DNA from: Bacteroidia bacterium
Lineage (GTDB): Bacteria; Bacteroidota; Bacteroidia; 2-12-FULL-35-15
Direction: 5' to 3'
DNA: 39,341 bases
Assembly: GCA_016786925.1 (NCBI GenBank)
Contig: JAEUTU010000019.1
Coordinates: 1 to 39,341 of the forward strand
Shown: positions 1 through 7,626 of the stretch, piece by piece
Layout of the letters: every line of letters starts with the position of its first letter
Numbering within the stretch: position 1 is the stretch's first letter
The notes under the pieces: generated by a model
The model's database searches: none
What the model was told of the DNA's origin: nothing
Seen by the model: only the letters and a program-made list of their open reading frames with translations
Position numbers and translations under genes: made by a program

Positions 1-506
1 TTGAAGACATCGTTTTTTAGCATGACAACACAGAGAACAATTAGGATCAATCTATCTAAAACCGAAACGATACTGTCTGTTTTGAATAAATGTAATCCTG
101 CCAAATTGGATCGTAAATACAGAATGAAGAATACTAGGAACATATTAAAACCTTGTACCAATAATAGTTTCATTAATCGTATGTCATATCCGATAATGAA
201 GCCTGCAAGTACACATATTATGATGTAAGCAATAGCTAGTAAGAGCTTTAGACTCACCAGGCTTGAAAAGTGTTTGGTCAGCAGGTGATTGTTTTGCGCG
301 ATATTCTTATTGTTAAAGTTGGTGATGCCAAAATCCAATATGATCGTAAGTAAAAATGTGAAATTGAAAATGGCAAAATAGATCCCGTAATTTGCAGCCC
401 CTACCTCTACCTGAACTGCTCTATCAATCCCCAGAATGTAGATAGGCTTTATGAGTAGATTCATAAAGAGGAGTAATGCTAAATTGGCAACAAACTTTTT
501 CTGCAT
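1..506 (-). CDS. Polysaccharide flippase (Wzx-like), N-terminal part, cut by window edge
   Basis: An open frame begins at the ATG at 506 on the minus strand and runs without a stop for 168 codons off the left end, so only the N-terminal part is present. It starts MQKKFVANLALLLFMNLLIK and shows about five long hydrophobic segments separated by short basic loops. The opening, with YGIYFAIFNFTFLLTIILDFG after the first helix pair, is typical of the polysaccharide/teichoic-acid/O-antigen flippases (PST, MOP superfamily) that move lipid-linked repeat units across the inner membrane. The downstream FkbM methyltransferase (start 1259) lies only 15 bp upstream of this gene on the same strand, and a glycosyltransferase lies beyond it, which fits a surface-glycan locus. 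Family is fairly secure; the substrate is unknown. Confidence 0.75.
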   Translation of the reverse strand, partial: MQKKFVANLALLLFMNLLIKPIYILGIDRAVQVEVGAANYGIYFAIFNFTFLLTIILDFGITNFNNKNIAQNNHLLTKHFSSLVSLKLLLAIAYIIICVLAGFIIGYDIRLMKLLLVQGFNMFLVFFILYLRSNLAGLHLFKTDSIVSVLDRLILIVLCVVMLKNDVF

Positions 507-521
507 CGTTTCGTTTTAAAT

Positions 522-1259
522 TTATTGAGGAAGAAAAATAAATGTTTGTTTTTGATGAATTTTAGGGTCAAAATTGATCAGTTGATCATTCATCACCACC
601 TTGATCGTGTAGCCTAAATTTTTTAATAGCTCGAAACAATTATACCGATTTTCATTATCCCACAGTTCGGCATAGATCACAGGCTTGTGTTTTTTTATTA
701 GCTGTTTACCTCCTTCAAGGGCAAAAAATTCGAAATTTTCAATGTCAATTTTAATTCCTGCTATCGGATTGGTCGTGTTTTGTAATTCACTTATTTGATC
801 CAGCATTTTCAATGGTACTTTCAGTCGTTCTCCTTCATTGAATTCTGTAATGCTTTCATGTACAACATGGCTTAGTCCTTGCATTCTAACATTTGACACA
901 ACAGGCATCACCATTTCTACTTCACCTTCGGAGTTTCCCAAGGCATATTCGAAAAGGCTGATATTTTTGAGTTTAAAATAATTGATGACGCGTTTGAATG
1001 CTATGATGTTGTTAGGCATAGGTTCAAAGCTGTAAACATGAACATTTTTTATCCTGCGGGCTAAATGAACTGTCATGATACCAATGTTAGCTCCAATATC
1101 CAGAACAGAACTGTTGTCTGGGATGAGTTTTAAGAAATGAAAAAAATCTTTTTCATTTTTATCGTTTTTCAAGGTGTAAATTTTGAATAATGAAAAAATA
1201 AAAAGGTAGTTTTCAAATCCAAACAACTTGTGAAGGATATATTTTATGGCGCCTTTCAT
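522..1259 (-). CDS. FkbM family SAM-dependent methyltransferase
   Basis: The 245-residue protein has the FkbM methyltransferase layout. A SAM-binding motif I, VLDIGANIGIMTVHLAR, lies near residues 54-70, and YSFEPMPNNIIAFKRV follows at about 76-91, where the acidic residue after the second strand would contact the ribose. GIKIDIENFEFFALEGG at about 168-184 matches the usual FkbM D-x-E-G-xE region. FkbM proteins O-methylate hydroxyls, and in glycan loci often sugars. It lies 15 bp upstream of the flippase gene on the same strand, so the two are probably cotranscribed. A minus-strand TAnnTTTG element (1267-1274) sits only 7 bp before the ATG. The acceptor cannot be read from sequence. Confidence 0.85.
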   Translation of the reverse strand: MKGAIKYILHKLFGFENYLFIFSLFKIYTLKNDKNEKDFFHFLKLIPDNSSVLDIGANIGIMTVHLARRIKNVHVYSFEPMPNNIIAFKRVINYFKLKNISLFEYALGNSEGEVEMVMPVVSNVRMQGLSHVVHESITEFNEGERLKVPLKMLDQISELQNTTNPIAGIKIDIENFEFFALEGGKQLIKKHKPVIYAELWDNENRYNCFELLKNLGYTIKVVMNDQLINFDPKIHQKQTFIFLPQ

Positions 1260-1266
1260 TTGCGTG

Positions 1267-1274
1267 CAAAAATA
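1267..1274 (-). promoter_or_regulatory. Candidate -7 promoter element for the FkbM gene
   Basis: The minus strand reads TATTTTTG, matching the Bacteroidota -7 consensus TAnnTTTG. It ends 7 bp before the ATG at 1259, so the transcript would have almost no leader. No well-spaced TTG (-33) was found, so this is a motif match only. Confidence 0.4.
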
Positions 1275-1304
1275 TCATAAATTCGTTCAAAAATTGAGAT
1301 TTTA

Positions 1305-2432
1305 GTGGAAATAGTTGTCAATACTCGCTTGCTATTAAAAAATAAGCTGGAAGGCATAGGTTGGTTTACGTATGAAACACTTAAACGAATTACTAATGCT
1401 CATCCGGAGCACCATTTTATTTTTTTGTTTGATAGAGATTATGACGAAGAATTTATCTTTTCAGATAATATTACTCCTGTAATTCTTTCACCTCAAGCTC
1501 GTCACCCTTTCTTATTTTACTGGTGGTTTGAATTTTCTGTAGCCAATTTTTTGAATAAATATAAACCGGATCTTTTTTTGTCTCCGGATGGATACATGTC
1601 TTTAAAAGCGAATTGCAAACAGTTAGCAGTGATTCATGATATCAGTTTTGAGCATTACCCAAATGATGTGTCATTTATTGTCCGGAAATATTATCATTAT
1701 TTTTTTCCTCGTTTTGCAAACAAAGCTTCGCGCATAGCTACTGTATCTGAATTTTCAAAAAGCGATCTGGTGCAAACCTATGGAGTACAACCTTCCAAGA
1801 TTGATGTCGTTTTTAATGGTTCGAATGAGATCTATTGCCCTATTTCAGATGAATTAAAATTGCAAACACAGCAACGCTTTTCAAGAGCTGAACAATATTT
1901 TCTGTTCGTAGGCTCATTGCATCCCCGCAAAAATATTTCCCGTTTATTCAAAGCATTTGATCTGTTTAAGTCTTCTTTTGATTCAAATGTGAAACTGGTA
2001 ATTGTGGGTGAGAAGTATTATTGGACAAATGAGATCAAGAATACCTATCTCAATATGAAATTCAAAGAGGATGTGATCTTTACTGGGCGACTATCGAATG
2101 AAGATCTTAAAAATGTATTGGGTTCCGCATTGGCTTTAACATATGTACCGTACTTTGAAGGGTTTGGTATCCCTATACTTGAAGCCATGAGTTGTGACAC
2201 ACCGGTTATTACCAGTAATATTACCTCTATGCCCGAAGTGGCAGGGAATGCAGCTTTATTAGTTGATCCATTCTCTGAGAAATCAATAGCCGATGCAATG
2301 ATCTATATTTATAAGGATGAGGATATGCGAACGGATCTGATCAAGAAGGGGAGAGAAAGAAGGAAAGAGTTTAGTTGGGATCGATCAGCCAATCTATTAT
2401 GGGAAAGTATTGAAAAAACGCTCAACTCTTAG
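1305..2432 (+). CDS. Glycosyltransferase family 4 (GT-B fold)
   Basis: This 375-residue protein begins with GTG at 1305; there is no in-frame ATG nearby upstream, and MEIVVNTRLLLKNKLEGIGW is a normal GT4 opening with the GIG loop for the acceptor side. The C-terminal half carries FLFVGSLHPRKNISRLFKAF at about residues 200-219 and EGFGIPILEAMSCDTPVITS at about 285-304, the E-x7-E nucleotide-sugar-binding signature of retaining GT4 enzymes. It probably adds a sugar to a lipid-linked glycan at the cytoplasmic face. It runs divergently from the FkbM gene, and its TAG stop overlaps the TAA stop of the convergent MATE gene. Sugar specificity is unknown. Confidence 0.85.
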   Translation: MEIVVNTRLLLKNKLEGIGWFTYETLKRITNAHPEHHFIFLFDRDYDEEFIFSDNITPVILSPQARHPFLFYWWFEFSVANFLNKYKPDLFLSPDGYMSLKANCKQLAVIHDISFEHYPNDVSFIVRKYYHYFFPRFANKASRIATVSEFSKSDLVQTYGVQPSKIDVVFNGSNEIYCPISDELKLQTQQRFSRAEQYFLFVGSLHPRKNISRLFKAFDLFKSSFDSNVKLVIVGEKYYWTNEIKNTYLNMKFKEDVIFTGRLSNEDLKNVLGSALALTYVPYFEGFGIPILEAMSCDTPVITSNITSMPEVAGNAALLVDPFSEKSIADAMIYIYKDEDMRTDLIKKGRERRKEFSWDRSANLLWESIEKTLNS

Positions 2433-3766
2433 GCTGTTCTTTTGCTTACAAAATTAAATCGCAAAAAAAGAAGTACTGCAGACGTTGTTAGGCCTATAGA
2501 AAGGCCATACCATACTCCTTCGACTCCAAGATTCATCTTAAATGCTAATAAATAACTCATAGGTAATCCGATGATCCAATAAGCTATAAGTGTTATGATC
2601 GTAGGGATCTTTACATCATTTATTCCACGCAAAGCTCCTAATGCAACTACTTGAGTTCCATCGCTCAATTGAAATAATGCGGCAATGATCAACAATGAGG
2701 CAGAGATCGATAAAACTTCAGGGTCGTCATTGAAAAAAGTGGGCAACCAGCTATTCAACACAATGAATCCTAATGCCATGGTGCCCATAAAAAACAGGAC
2801 CATAATAAATGCACTGAATCCGGAGGTTCTGATTCCCGATACACTCTTGAGTCCATATTGGTTTCCTACCCTAACCGATGCTGCTGCTGAAATCCCACTT
2901 GCCATCATATAAGTTACTGCAGCGATACTCAGTGCTATCTGGTGAGCAGCTTGCGCTTTCGGACCAATCCAACCGATCATAATCACTGCGAATGCAAATG
3001 CTCCTACCTCAAAGAACCATTGCAAACCCGATGGAACACCTATTGATAGAATTTTCTTGGATAATTCTATCGACACATTCTTAAATGAAAAATTGATCCA
3101 ATAAGCTTTGAAAAATGAATTGGAGTAAACATACCCAAACATGATCAATGCCATGGCTAATCGGGCGATAAAGCTAGCCCAGCACGACCCCATTAAGCCC
3201 ATTTCAGGAAAGCCCCAATGGCCAAAAATGAGTAGATAATTCAGAAGGATATTTAATAGGTTAGAACCGACAGAAATGATCATGGCCATTTTGGTGTTTG
3301 ATAAACCTTCCGCAAATTGCTTAAAGGCAGAAAAGATGCACAAAGGGATCATACCTAACATCATCACATTCAAAAATGGGATAGCCATATCAACAACTTC
3401 CTTTTTTTGGTCAAAAAGAGTTAAAATAGGGGCAATGGCGACTAATAGAATGAATAGCAACAGGCCAAGTAATGTGTTAATAATGATCGAATGCTTAAGA
3501 AGAGAAGCATTTTCCTCTATGTTCTTCGAACTATCTGCAGCAGCAACCAATGGAGTTACTCCATAGGATACTCCTAATCCAAAAACAAGTACTAAGGTAT
3601 ATAAGCTATTTGCTAAAGCCACTGCAGCTTGTTCATTTGTGCCAATTTGCCCAACCATAGCCGTATCTACAACACCCACCATGATATGCCCCAATTGGCT
3701 CATTACTACAGGATAAGCCAAAAGGAATGTGGCTTTGTAATGCTTAAAATATTCTCCGGAAAACAT
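2429..3766 (-). CDS. MATE family multidrug/Na+ antiporter (NorM type)
   Basis: The protein has 445 residues, the usual MATE length, with about twelve hydrophobic helices in two six-helix halves. The first helix region, AYPVVMSQLGHIMVGVVDTAMVGQIG, is the classic MATE N-terminal signature with the conserved MVGQ turn. The second half opens similarly, with GVPSGLQWFFEVGAFAFAVIMIG. MATE proteins export cationic drugs and metabolites in exchange for Na+ or H+ across the inner membrane. It is convergent with the GT4 gene, sharing stop-codon bases. A minus-strand TACCTTTG element lies upstream at 3791-3798. The substrate cannot be predicted. Confidence 0.93.
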   Translation of the reverse strand: MFSGEYFKHYKATFLLAYPVVMSQLGHIMVGVVDTAMVGQIGTNEQAAVALANSLYTLVLVFGLGVSYGVTPLVAAADSSKNIEENASLLKHSIIINTLLGLLLFILLVAIAPILTLFDQKKEVVDMAIPFLNVMMLGMIPLCIFSAFKQFAEGLSNTKMAMIISVGSNLLNILLNYLLIFGHWGFPEMGLMGSCWASFIARLAMALIMFGYVYSNSFFKAYWINFSFKNVSIELSKKILSIGVPSGLQWFFEVGAFAFAVIMIGWIGPKAQAAHQIALSIAAVTYMMASGISAAASVRVGNQYGLKSVSGIRTSGFSAFIMVLFFMGTMALGFIVLNSWLPTFFNDDPEVLSISASLLIIAALFQLSDGTQVVALGALRGINDVKIPTIITLIAYWIIGLPMSYLLAFKMNLGVEGVWYGLSIGLTTSAVLLFLRFNFVSKRTA

Positions 3767-3790
3767 AACTACTTTCTATAAAAAGGCCTG

Positions 3791-3798
3791 CAAAGGTA
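3791..3798 (-). promoter_or_regulatory. Candidate -7 promoter element for the MATE gene
   Basis: The minus strand reads TACCTTTG followed by CA, a very typical Bacteroidota -7 element (TAnnTTTG). It lies 24 bp upstream of the ATG at 3766. No clear -33 TTG was seen at the right spacing. Confidence 0.5.
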
Positions 3799-3851
3799 GG
3801 GTTTAACTGTTATTAATAGTCCATCGAAACCTAAAAAAACATTATTTTTTC

Positions 3852-3882
3852 TTGAAAAAACAACAAAAAAACCTTATGTTTG
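3852..3882 (+). promoter_or_regulatory. Candidate promoter, TTG-N20-TATGTTTG
   Basis: TTG at 3852-3854 is followed after 20 bp by TATGTTTG at 3875-3882, matching the Bacteroidota TTG-N17-23-TAnnTTTG pattern. Initiation near 3889 would give a leader of about 18 nt before the ATG at 3907. It also argues against the in-frame TTG at 3880 as the start codon, because that TTG lies inside the -7 element. Confidence 0.6.
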
Positions 3883-3906
3883 AAGAGTTATATAAACTAC
3901 AATCGA

Positions 3907-4296
3907 ATGAAAAAGATCTATTTAGTGGCACTCTTAATGAGTTTAGGTTTTGTATCCCTAGCACAGAACGAAAACATTGATGCCCGTTTAAATTCAAAAT
4001 TTTCTAAGCAAGAGCTACAAGAGTTACAGTCTAAAAATCCTGCAGAACTTGCTTTTTTAAATTTTTATGTTGCAAATGCTTATCAGGTAACACCTATGCC
4101 ATCCGGCAAAGGCGGAACACATGAAATAAAAGGGAGTATTAAAGTGGCTGACCTTAATAATGTCAATATTTATGAATTAAATTTATCTCCGCTTCAAAAA
4201 GACTATCAATATTATACTATTGAGGGAACAGACAAGCTGTTGGTGATCCTTTCTGATGAACAGATCAGAGCGAAATACAATCAAATTAAAAAATAA
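3907..4296 (+). CDS. Small secreted protein of unknown function
   Basis: From the ATG at 3907 the product has 129 residues. It opens with a clear signal peptide, MKKIYLVALLMSLGFVSLAQ, with cleavage probably at the Ala/Gln region as in many Bacteroidota exported proteins. The mature part, about 110 residues, has SKQELQELQSKNPAELAFLN and later YYTIEGTDKLLVILSDEQIR, with no cysteine and no recognised catalytic motif. An in-frame TTG nine codons upstream (3880) lies within the promoter element and is not used here. The gene is followed after 16 bp by the large type IX cargo gene, so the two probably form an operon. I do not recognise a family; a role with its neighbour at the surface is only inferred from position. 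Confidence 0.8.
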   Translation: MKKIYLVALLMSLGFVSLAQNENIDARLNSKFSKQELQELQSKNPAELAFLNFYVANAYQVTPMPSGKGGTHEIKGSIKVADLNNVNIYELNLSPLQKDYQYYTIEGTDKLLVILSDEQIRAKYNQIKK

Positions 4297-4312
4297 TTCT
4301 TAATTAGAAATA

Positions 4313-6523
4313 ATGAAAAAGCAATTCTTATTTGCTGCCTTTTTAGCAATCGTTTTTAACGTAAGATCACAAGTGATCCTAATTACGGATCCGGATAATA
4401 ATCAGGCGAATCCGATCAATTGTACTGTTTTTAACGATGGTGCAGTTCAAAATTTTTATGATTCCGGAAATGCCGGAGCCAACTATGGAAATAATGAAAA
4501 CGTTGATATAACGATATGTCCTTCATTGTCTACAGGTAGTAAAGTGTCTGTATCCTTTGGTATCAATGCCGGTTTCTCCTGGAATGTGGATGCTTCCGAT
4601 ACCATTTATGTATATGATGGTCCAACTACAGCTTCTCCTTTATTGGGAAAGCACAATAGTTCCATGAGTCCGAATGGATTCTTTTATACTGCTTCCTGGA
4701 ATAATCCTAGTGGTTGTTTAACCTTTAAATTTATTTCTGATGGTGCTGTAACCGGTACTGGTTGGGCTGCTAATATTACCTGTGGTAATCCAGTACAACC
4801 TTTTGAACCACATATTTTAGCATTTTTGAATGGAAGCGGATCGAGTATTTTAACTCCTGCTGATACTGGTTATGCTGATGTTTGTTTTAATGACTCCATT
4901 TTGTTTGAGGCTACCGGTGACTTCCCTTATTCTTTACAGACTACAGGTACGGGTTATTCTCAGGATACCAGCAATTGTACTTATTTATGGAAGTTTAGCG
5001 ATGGAACACAAAAGACAGGACGTAAGGTTTGGTTCAAGCCACCTGCTCGTTCCGGATATCTTGTTACATTACGTATGACCGATCCTGTGAATCAGATCGA
5101 AGTAATGAAATGCAAGGTACGTGTTTCTACTATTCCAAGTTTTGCCGGAACTGGTCCATTAGAAGATACAGTTTGTGTTGGCCAAGCTACTCAATTGATC
5201 GCGGGTGTTACCAACACAGATACTGTTGGTGTTGATCCTACACAAGCGGGTTTTGAATTTGGTGGGGTGTTTGCCGGATTAACTTATCTGCCGGATGGTT
5301 CAGGAGCTGTTTATACGACAACCGTAAATATCTCTGATTTTAATCCCGGACAAACAATCACTCAAGCCAGTGATATTCAGCAAATGTGTGTAGTGATGGA
5401 ACACTCCTACTTAGGAGATCTTGAAATGCGTTTAACTTGTCCGAATGGAACGAATACAACCATCTTTAATAGTTACAATCCCGGAATGATCCCGGGTGGA
5501 TTCAATGGTGGTGGAACTTTTTTAGGTGAAGCGGATGATAATGGAAACGGTACTCCCGGAATTGGCTGGCAATATTGTTTTGCTGACAATGCTACCTGGG
5601 GCAATTTTGCACAGGAATTTGCTGCTGGTAATTTTACCACTGTTACAAATCCTCCTTCTCCATCTAATGGACAATCGATGTCTCAAGGGACATATAAGCC
5701 GGAGCAATCATTTGCCAACTTTATTGGTTGTCCTATTAATGGTAACTGGACGATCACGATCCAGGATAACCTTTCTATAGATGATGGTTATATTTTTGAG
5801 TGGGGTGTTTTCTTTAATCCTGCTATTAATCCGAATACAGAGTTCTATACTCCACTTATTGCTTCTGATCAGTGGTTACCTGATCCAACTATCGTTACCG
5901 GGCAAAATGATACAGCTATCATTGTTATTCCTAATACTGTTGGACCTCATAACTATACCTATCAAGTGACTGATAATTTTGGTTGTACGTATGATACTAC
6001 TGTTACAATCTATGCATTTGAAGCACCAACTCTTCCTCCTGGAGCACAAGTTTGTGATTTTTCTTATCAGGTGAGTGGGGCTTCTAATTCAAGTGGTTTG
6101 CCAGTGCATTGGACATTAACGTCTTCTCCTGCAGGAGCATCTGTTTCCTATAGTCCTGATTCTCTGTCGCTCAACCCTTATATTACAGTTTCTGCTTATG
6201 GAGATTACACGTTCTCTCTGAGTAATGGTTTGTGTGCTGATGATATTAATTTCACATTTATATGTGATATCGAAGTGCCAAATGTATTTACACCAAATGG
6301 TGATGGTGTGAATGATGCATTAGCATTCCGCTATTTAGAATATCACGACAATAGCTCTTTAAAGGTTTACAACAGATGGGGAGTTAAAGTTTATGAAAGC
6401 GCTGATTATGAAAATCAGTGGACAGGTGGTAATTTATCGGATGGCGTTTACTACTTTATACTTGAAGGACCTAATTTGGAAAAAGTATATACCGGATATG
6501 TTCAATTGATCCGTGGAAAATAA
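4313..6523 (+). CDS. Large secreted multidomain protein with type IX secretion type B sorting domain
   Basis: The 736-residue protein has a signal peptide (about 1-20). Residues about 37-157 look like a CUB-type beta sandwich, with SDTIYVYDGPTTASPLLG and LTFKFISDG. Residues about 167-275 resemble a PKD fold (CTYLWKFSDGTQKTG). Residues about 330-502 look like a proprotein-convertase P domain, with HSYLGDLEMRLTCPNGT and then GNWTITIQDNLSIDDGYIFE, but no protease domain is attached. Residues about 655-736 are the type B C-terminal sorting domain (gliding motility-associated C-terminal family): VPNVFTPNGDGVNDAL, LKVYNRWGVKVYES and LSDGVYYFILEG. It should cross the outer membrane by the Por/type IX system and be displayed or released. 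Ligand-binding or adhesive use is inferred. A strong terminator follows. Confidence 0.88.
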   Translation: MKKQFLFAAFLAIVFNVRSQVILITDPDNNQANPINCTVFNDGAVQNFYDSGNAGANYGNNENVDITICPSLSTGSKVSVSFGINAGFSWNVDASDTIYVYDGPTTASPLLGKHNSSMSPNGFFYTASWNNPSGCLTFKFISDGAVTGTGWAANITCGNPVQPFEPHILAFLNGSGSSILTPADTGYADVCFNDSILFEATGDFPYSLQTTGTGYSQDTSNCTYLWKFSDGTQKTGRKVWFKPPARSGYLVTLRMTDPVNQIEVMKCKVRVSTIPSFAGTGPLEDTVCVGQATQLIAGVTNTDTVGVDPTQAGFEFGGVFAGLTYLPDGSGAVYTTTVNISDFNPGQTITQASDIQQMCVVMEHSYLGDLEMRLTCPNGTNTTIFNSYNPGMIPGGFNGGGTFLGEADDNGNGTPGIGWQYCFADNATWGNFAQEFAAGNFTTVTNPPSPSNGQSMSQGTYKPEQSFANFIGCPINGNWTITIQDNLSIDDGYIFEWGVFFNPAINPNTEFYTPLIASDQWLPDPTIVTGQNDTAIIVIPNTVGPHNYTYQVTDNFGCTYDTTVTIYAFEAPTLPPGAQVCDFSYQVSGASNSSGLPVHWTLTSSPAGASVSYSPDSLSLNPYITVSAYGDYTFSLSNGLCADDINFTFICDIEVPNVFTPNGDGVNDALAFRYLEYHDNSSLKVYNRWGVKVYESADYENQWTGGNLSDGVYYFILEGPNLEKVYTGYVQLIRGK

Positions 6524-6540
6524 ACGATGATTTAAAATAA

Positions 6541-6575
6541 AAAAAGCTTCACCATTTGGTGAAGCTTTTTTTATT
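6541..6575. terminator. Bidirectional intrinsic terminator between the type IX cargo gene and msrA
   Basis: A perfect 13-bp stem (6541-6553 with 6558-6570) has a 4-nt loop, A-run on one side and T-run on the other. It can end transcription in both directions, closing the plus-strand secreted-protein operon and the minus-strand msrA, whose stop codon begins inside the T-run at 6571. Confidence 0.9.
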
Positions 6576-7224
6576 TCTTCAGTTTATCTTTAAAAACCTT
6601 TCTGAATTTTTCAACTTTCGGCTGTATAATGTAAGAACAGTAAGGTTGATCACCGTTCAGATTAAAATAATTTTGGTGATAGTCATCGGCCAAATAAAAT
6701 ACACTTGCAGGACTTATCTCTGTTACAATTGGTTGAGCCCAAGCTCCCGAATTATTCAACTCGACTTTATATTTTTCTGCTAATTTTTTTTGTTCTTCAT
6801 TGTGATAAAATATAACTGATCTGTATTGTGTTCCAACATCATTTCCTTGTCTGTTTAATTGTGTTGGATCGTGCGATTGCCAAAACGCAGCTAATAGTTC
6901 ATCATAACTAATTTTAGAGGAGTCGAAGCTGATCTGACATACTTCGGCATGTCCGGTAGTTCCCATACAAACTTCTTTATAAGCAGGATTCTTTATATGT
7001 CCACCCATAAACCCGGATTTGACAGATATGACTCCTTCCAATAATTGAAATTGAGCTTCTACACACCAAAAGCATCCTGCTCCGAAAGTTGCTGTGTCGG
7101 TAATATTCGTATTCATATTGTCTTTTGAAATGTTGTTAGTATGATTATTACTTGAATTTGATGGCATACAATTTACAATAGCAGCTAAAAGAATTCCTAA
7201 GTAAAAGTAAGACACTGTTTTCAT
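6571..7224 (-). CDS. msrA: Peptide-methionine (S)-S-oxide reductase MsrA, exported form
   Basis: The 217-residue protein reduces the S-epimer of methionine sulfoxide in oxidised proteins. The catalytic motif GAGCFWCVEAQF places the nucleophile at Cys51, with Glu56 nearby; GHAEVCQISFD, YRSVIFYHNEEQ and DDYHQNYF are the other family blocks. The extra N-terminal stretch, about 40 residues, is hydrophobic and then Asn/Ser-rich. AAIVNC at residues 14-19 could be a loose lipobox, so the enzyme is probably a lipoprotein or periplasmic, repairing envelope proteins. A late cysteine (about 195, QPYC) may act in resolving. It stands alone between two terminators, so it is probably transcribed from its own promoter. 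Confidence 0.95.
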   Translation of the reverse strand: MKTVSYFYLGILLAAIVNCMPSNSSNNHTNNISKDNMNTNITDTATFGAGCFWCVEAQFQLLEGVISVKSGFMGGHIKNPAYKEVCMGTTGHAEVCQISFDSSKISYDELLAAFWQSHDPTQLNRQGNDVGTQYRSVIFYHNEEQKKLAEKYKVELNNSGAWAQPIVTEISPASVFYLADDYHQNYFNLNGDQPYCSYIIQPKVEKFRKVFKDKLKK

Positions 7225-7243
7225 GATTGTTTTTATTTATAAC

Positions 7244-7276
7244 AAAAAAAGAGGCTCAATGTTGAGCCTCTTTTTT
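7244..7276 (-). terminator. Intrinsic terminator of the small Lys/Glu-rich gene
   Basis: The stem GAGGCTC (7251-7257) pairs with GAGCCTC (7264-7270) and is extended by A/T pairs. It is flanked by an A7 run and a T6 run. On the minus strand it follows the stop at 7275 and precedes msrA, so it separates the two genes. The symmetry means it could also work on the plus strand. Confidence 0.85.
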
Positions 7277-7586
7277 ATTTTTTTTCTTTAGTTTCGGAAG
7301 TGTTTTCCGGTTTTGTTTTAGCGGCTGCAGCCTTCTTCTTAGGCTTTACCTTATTTACACCTTGCTCGTTGATCGCCATTTTGTTTTGACCTTCGGATTT
7401 AGCTTCCTTTTTTGCTGATGAGCTTTCCTTTTTTGATGGTTCTTGTTGTGACTCCAGTTTGGTCGTATCTTTTCTTTCCATCTGCTCAGCTGTTTTTGCA
7501 GCAGTTTCTTTTAGAGGTTCTTGTGCCACGATAAATGTGTTCATGCACAAAAATGAGATGCTAAGTATTAGTAAATTCTTTTTCAT
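7275..7586 (-). CDS. Small secreted Lys/Glu/Ala-rich low-complexity protein
   Basis: The 103-residue product has a signal peptide, MKKNLLILSISFLCMNTFIV with AQ at the likely cleavage site. The mature part, about 80 residues, is very hydrophilic and nearly all Lys, Glu, Ala, Thr, Ser and Gln. It has no cysteine and ends in KPENTSETKEKK. It is probably intrinsically disordered or a long single helix in the periplasm. A well-formed terminator directly at its stop and a 40-bp gap to the next upstream gene support it as a real gene. I recognise no family and assign no function. Confidence 0.65.
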   Translation of the reverse strand: MKKNLLILSISFLCMNTFIVAQEPLKETAAKTAEQMERKDTTKLESQQEPSKKESSSAKKEAKSEGQNKMAINEQGVNKVKPKKKAAAAKTKPENTSETKEKK

Positions 7587-7626
7587 GATTATTATTTTAG
7601 TTAGAAATAAAACAAATACAATGCCA

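Noticed and set aside
1..228. Plus-strand frame at the left edge.
   Set aside because: Antisense of the flippase gene, which has membrane helices and a proper start at 506.
2685..3566. Plus-strand frames inside the MATE gene.
   Set aside because: Shadow frames of a clear twelve-helix transporter.
3880..3906. Upstream TTG start for the 129-residue secreted protein.
   Set aside because: It lies inside the TATGTTTG promoter element and would put a polar stretch before the signal peptide.
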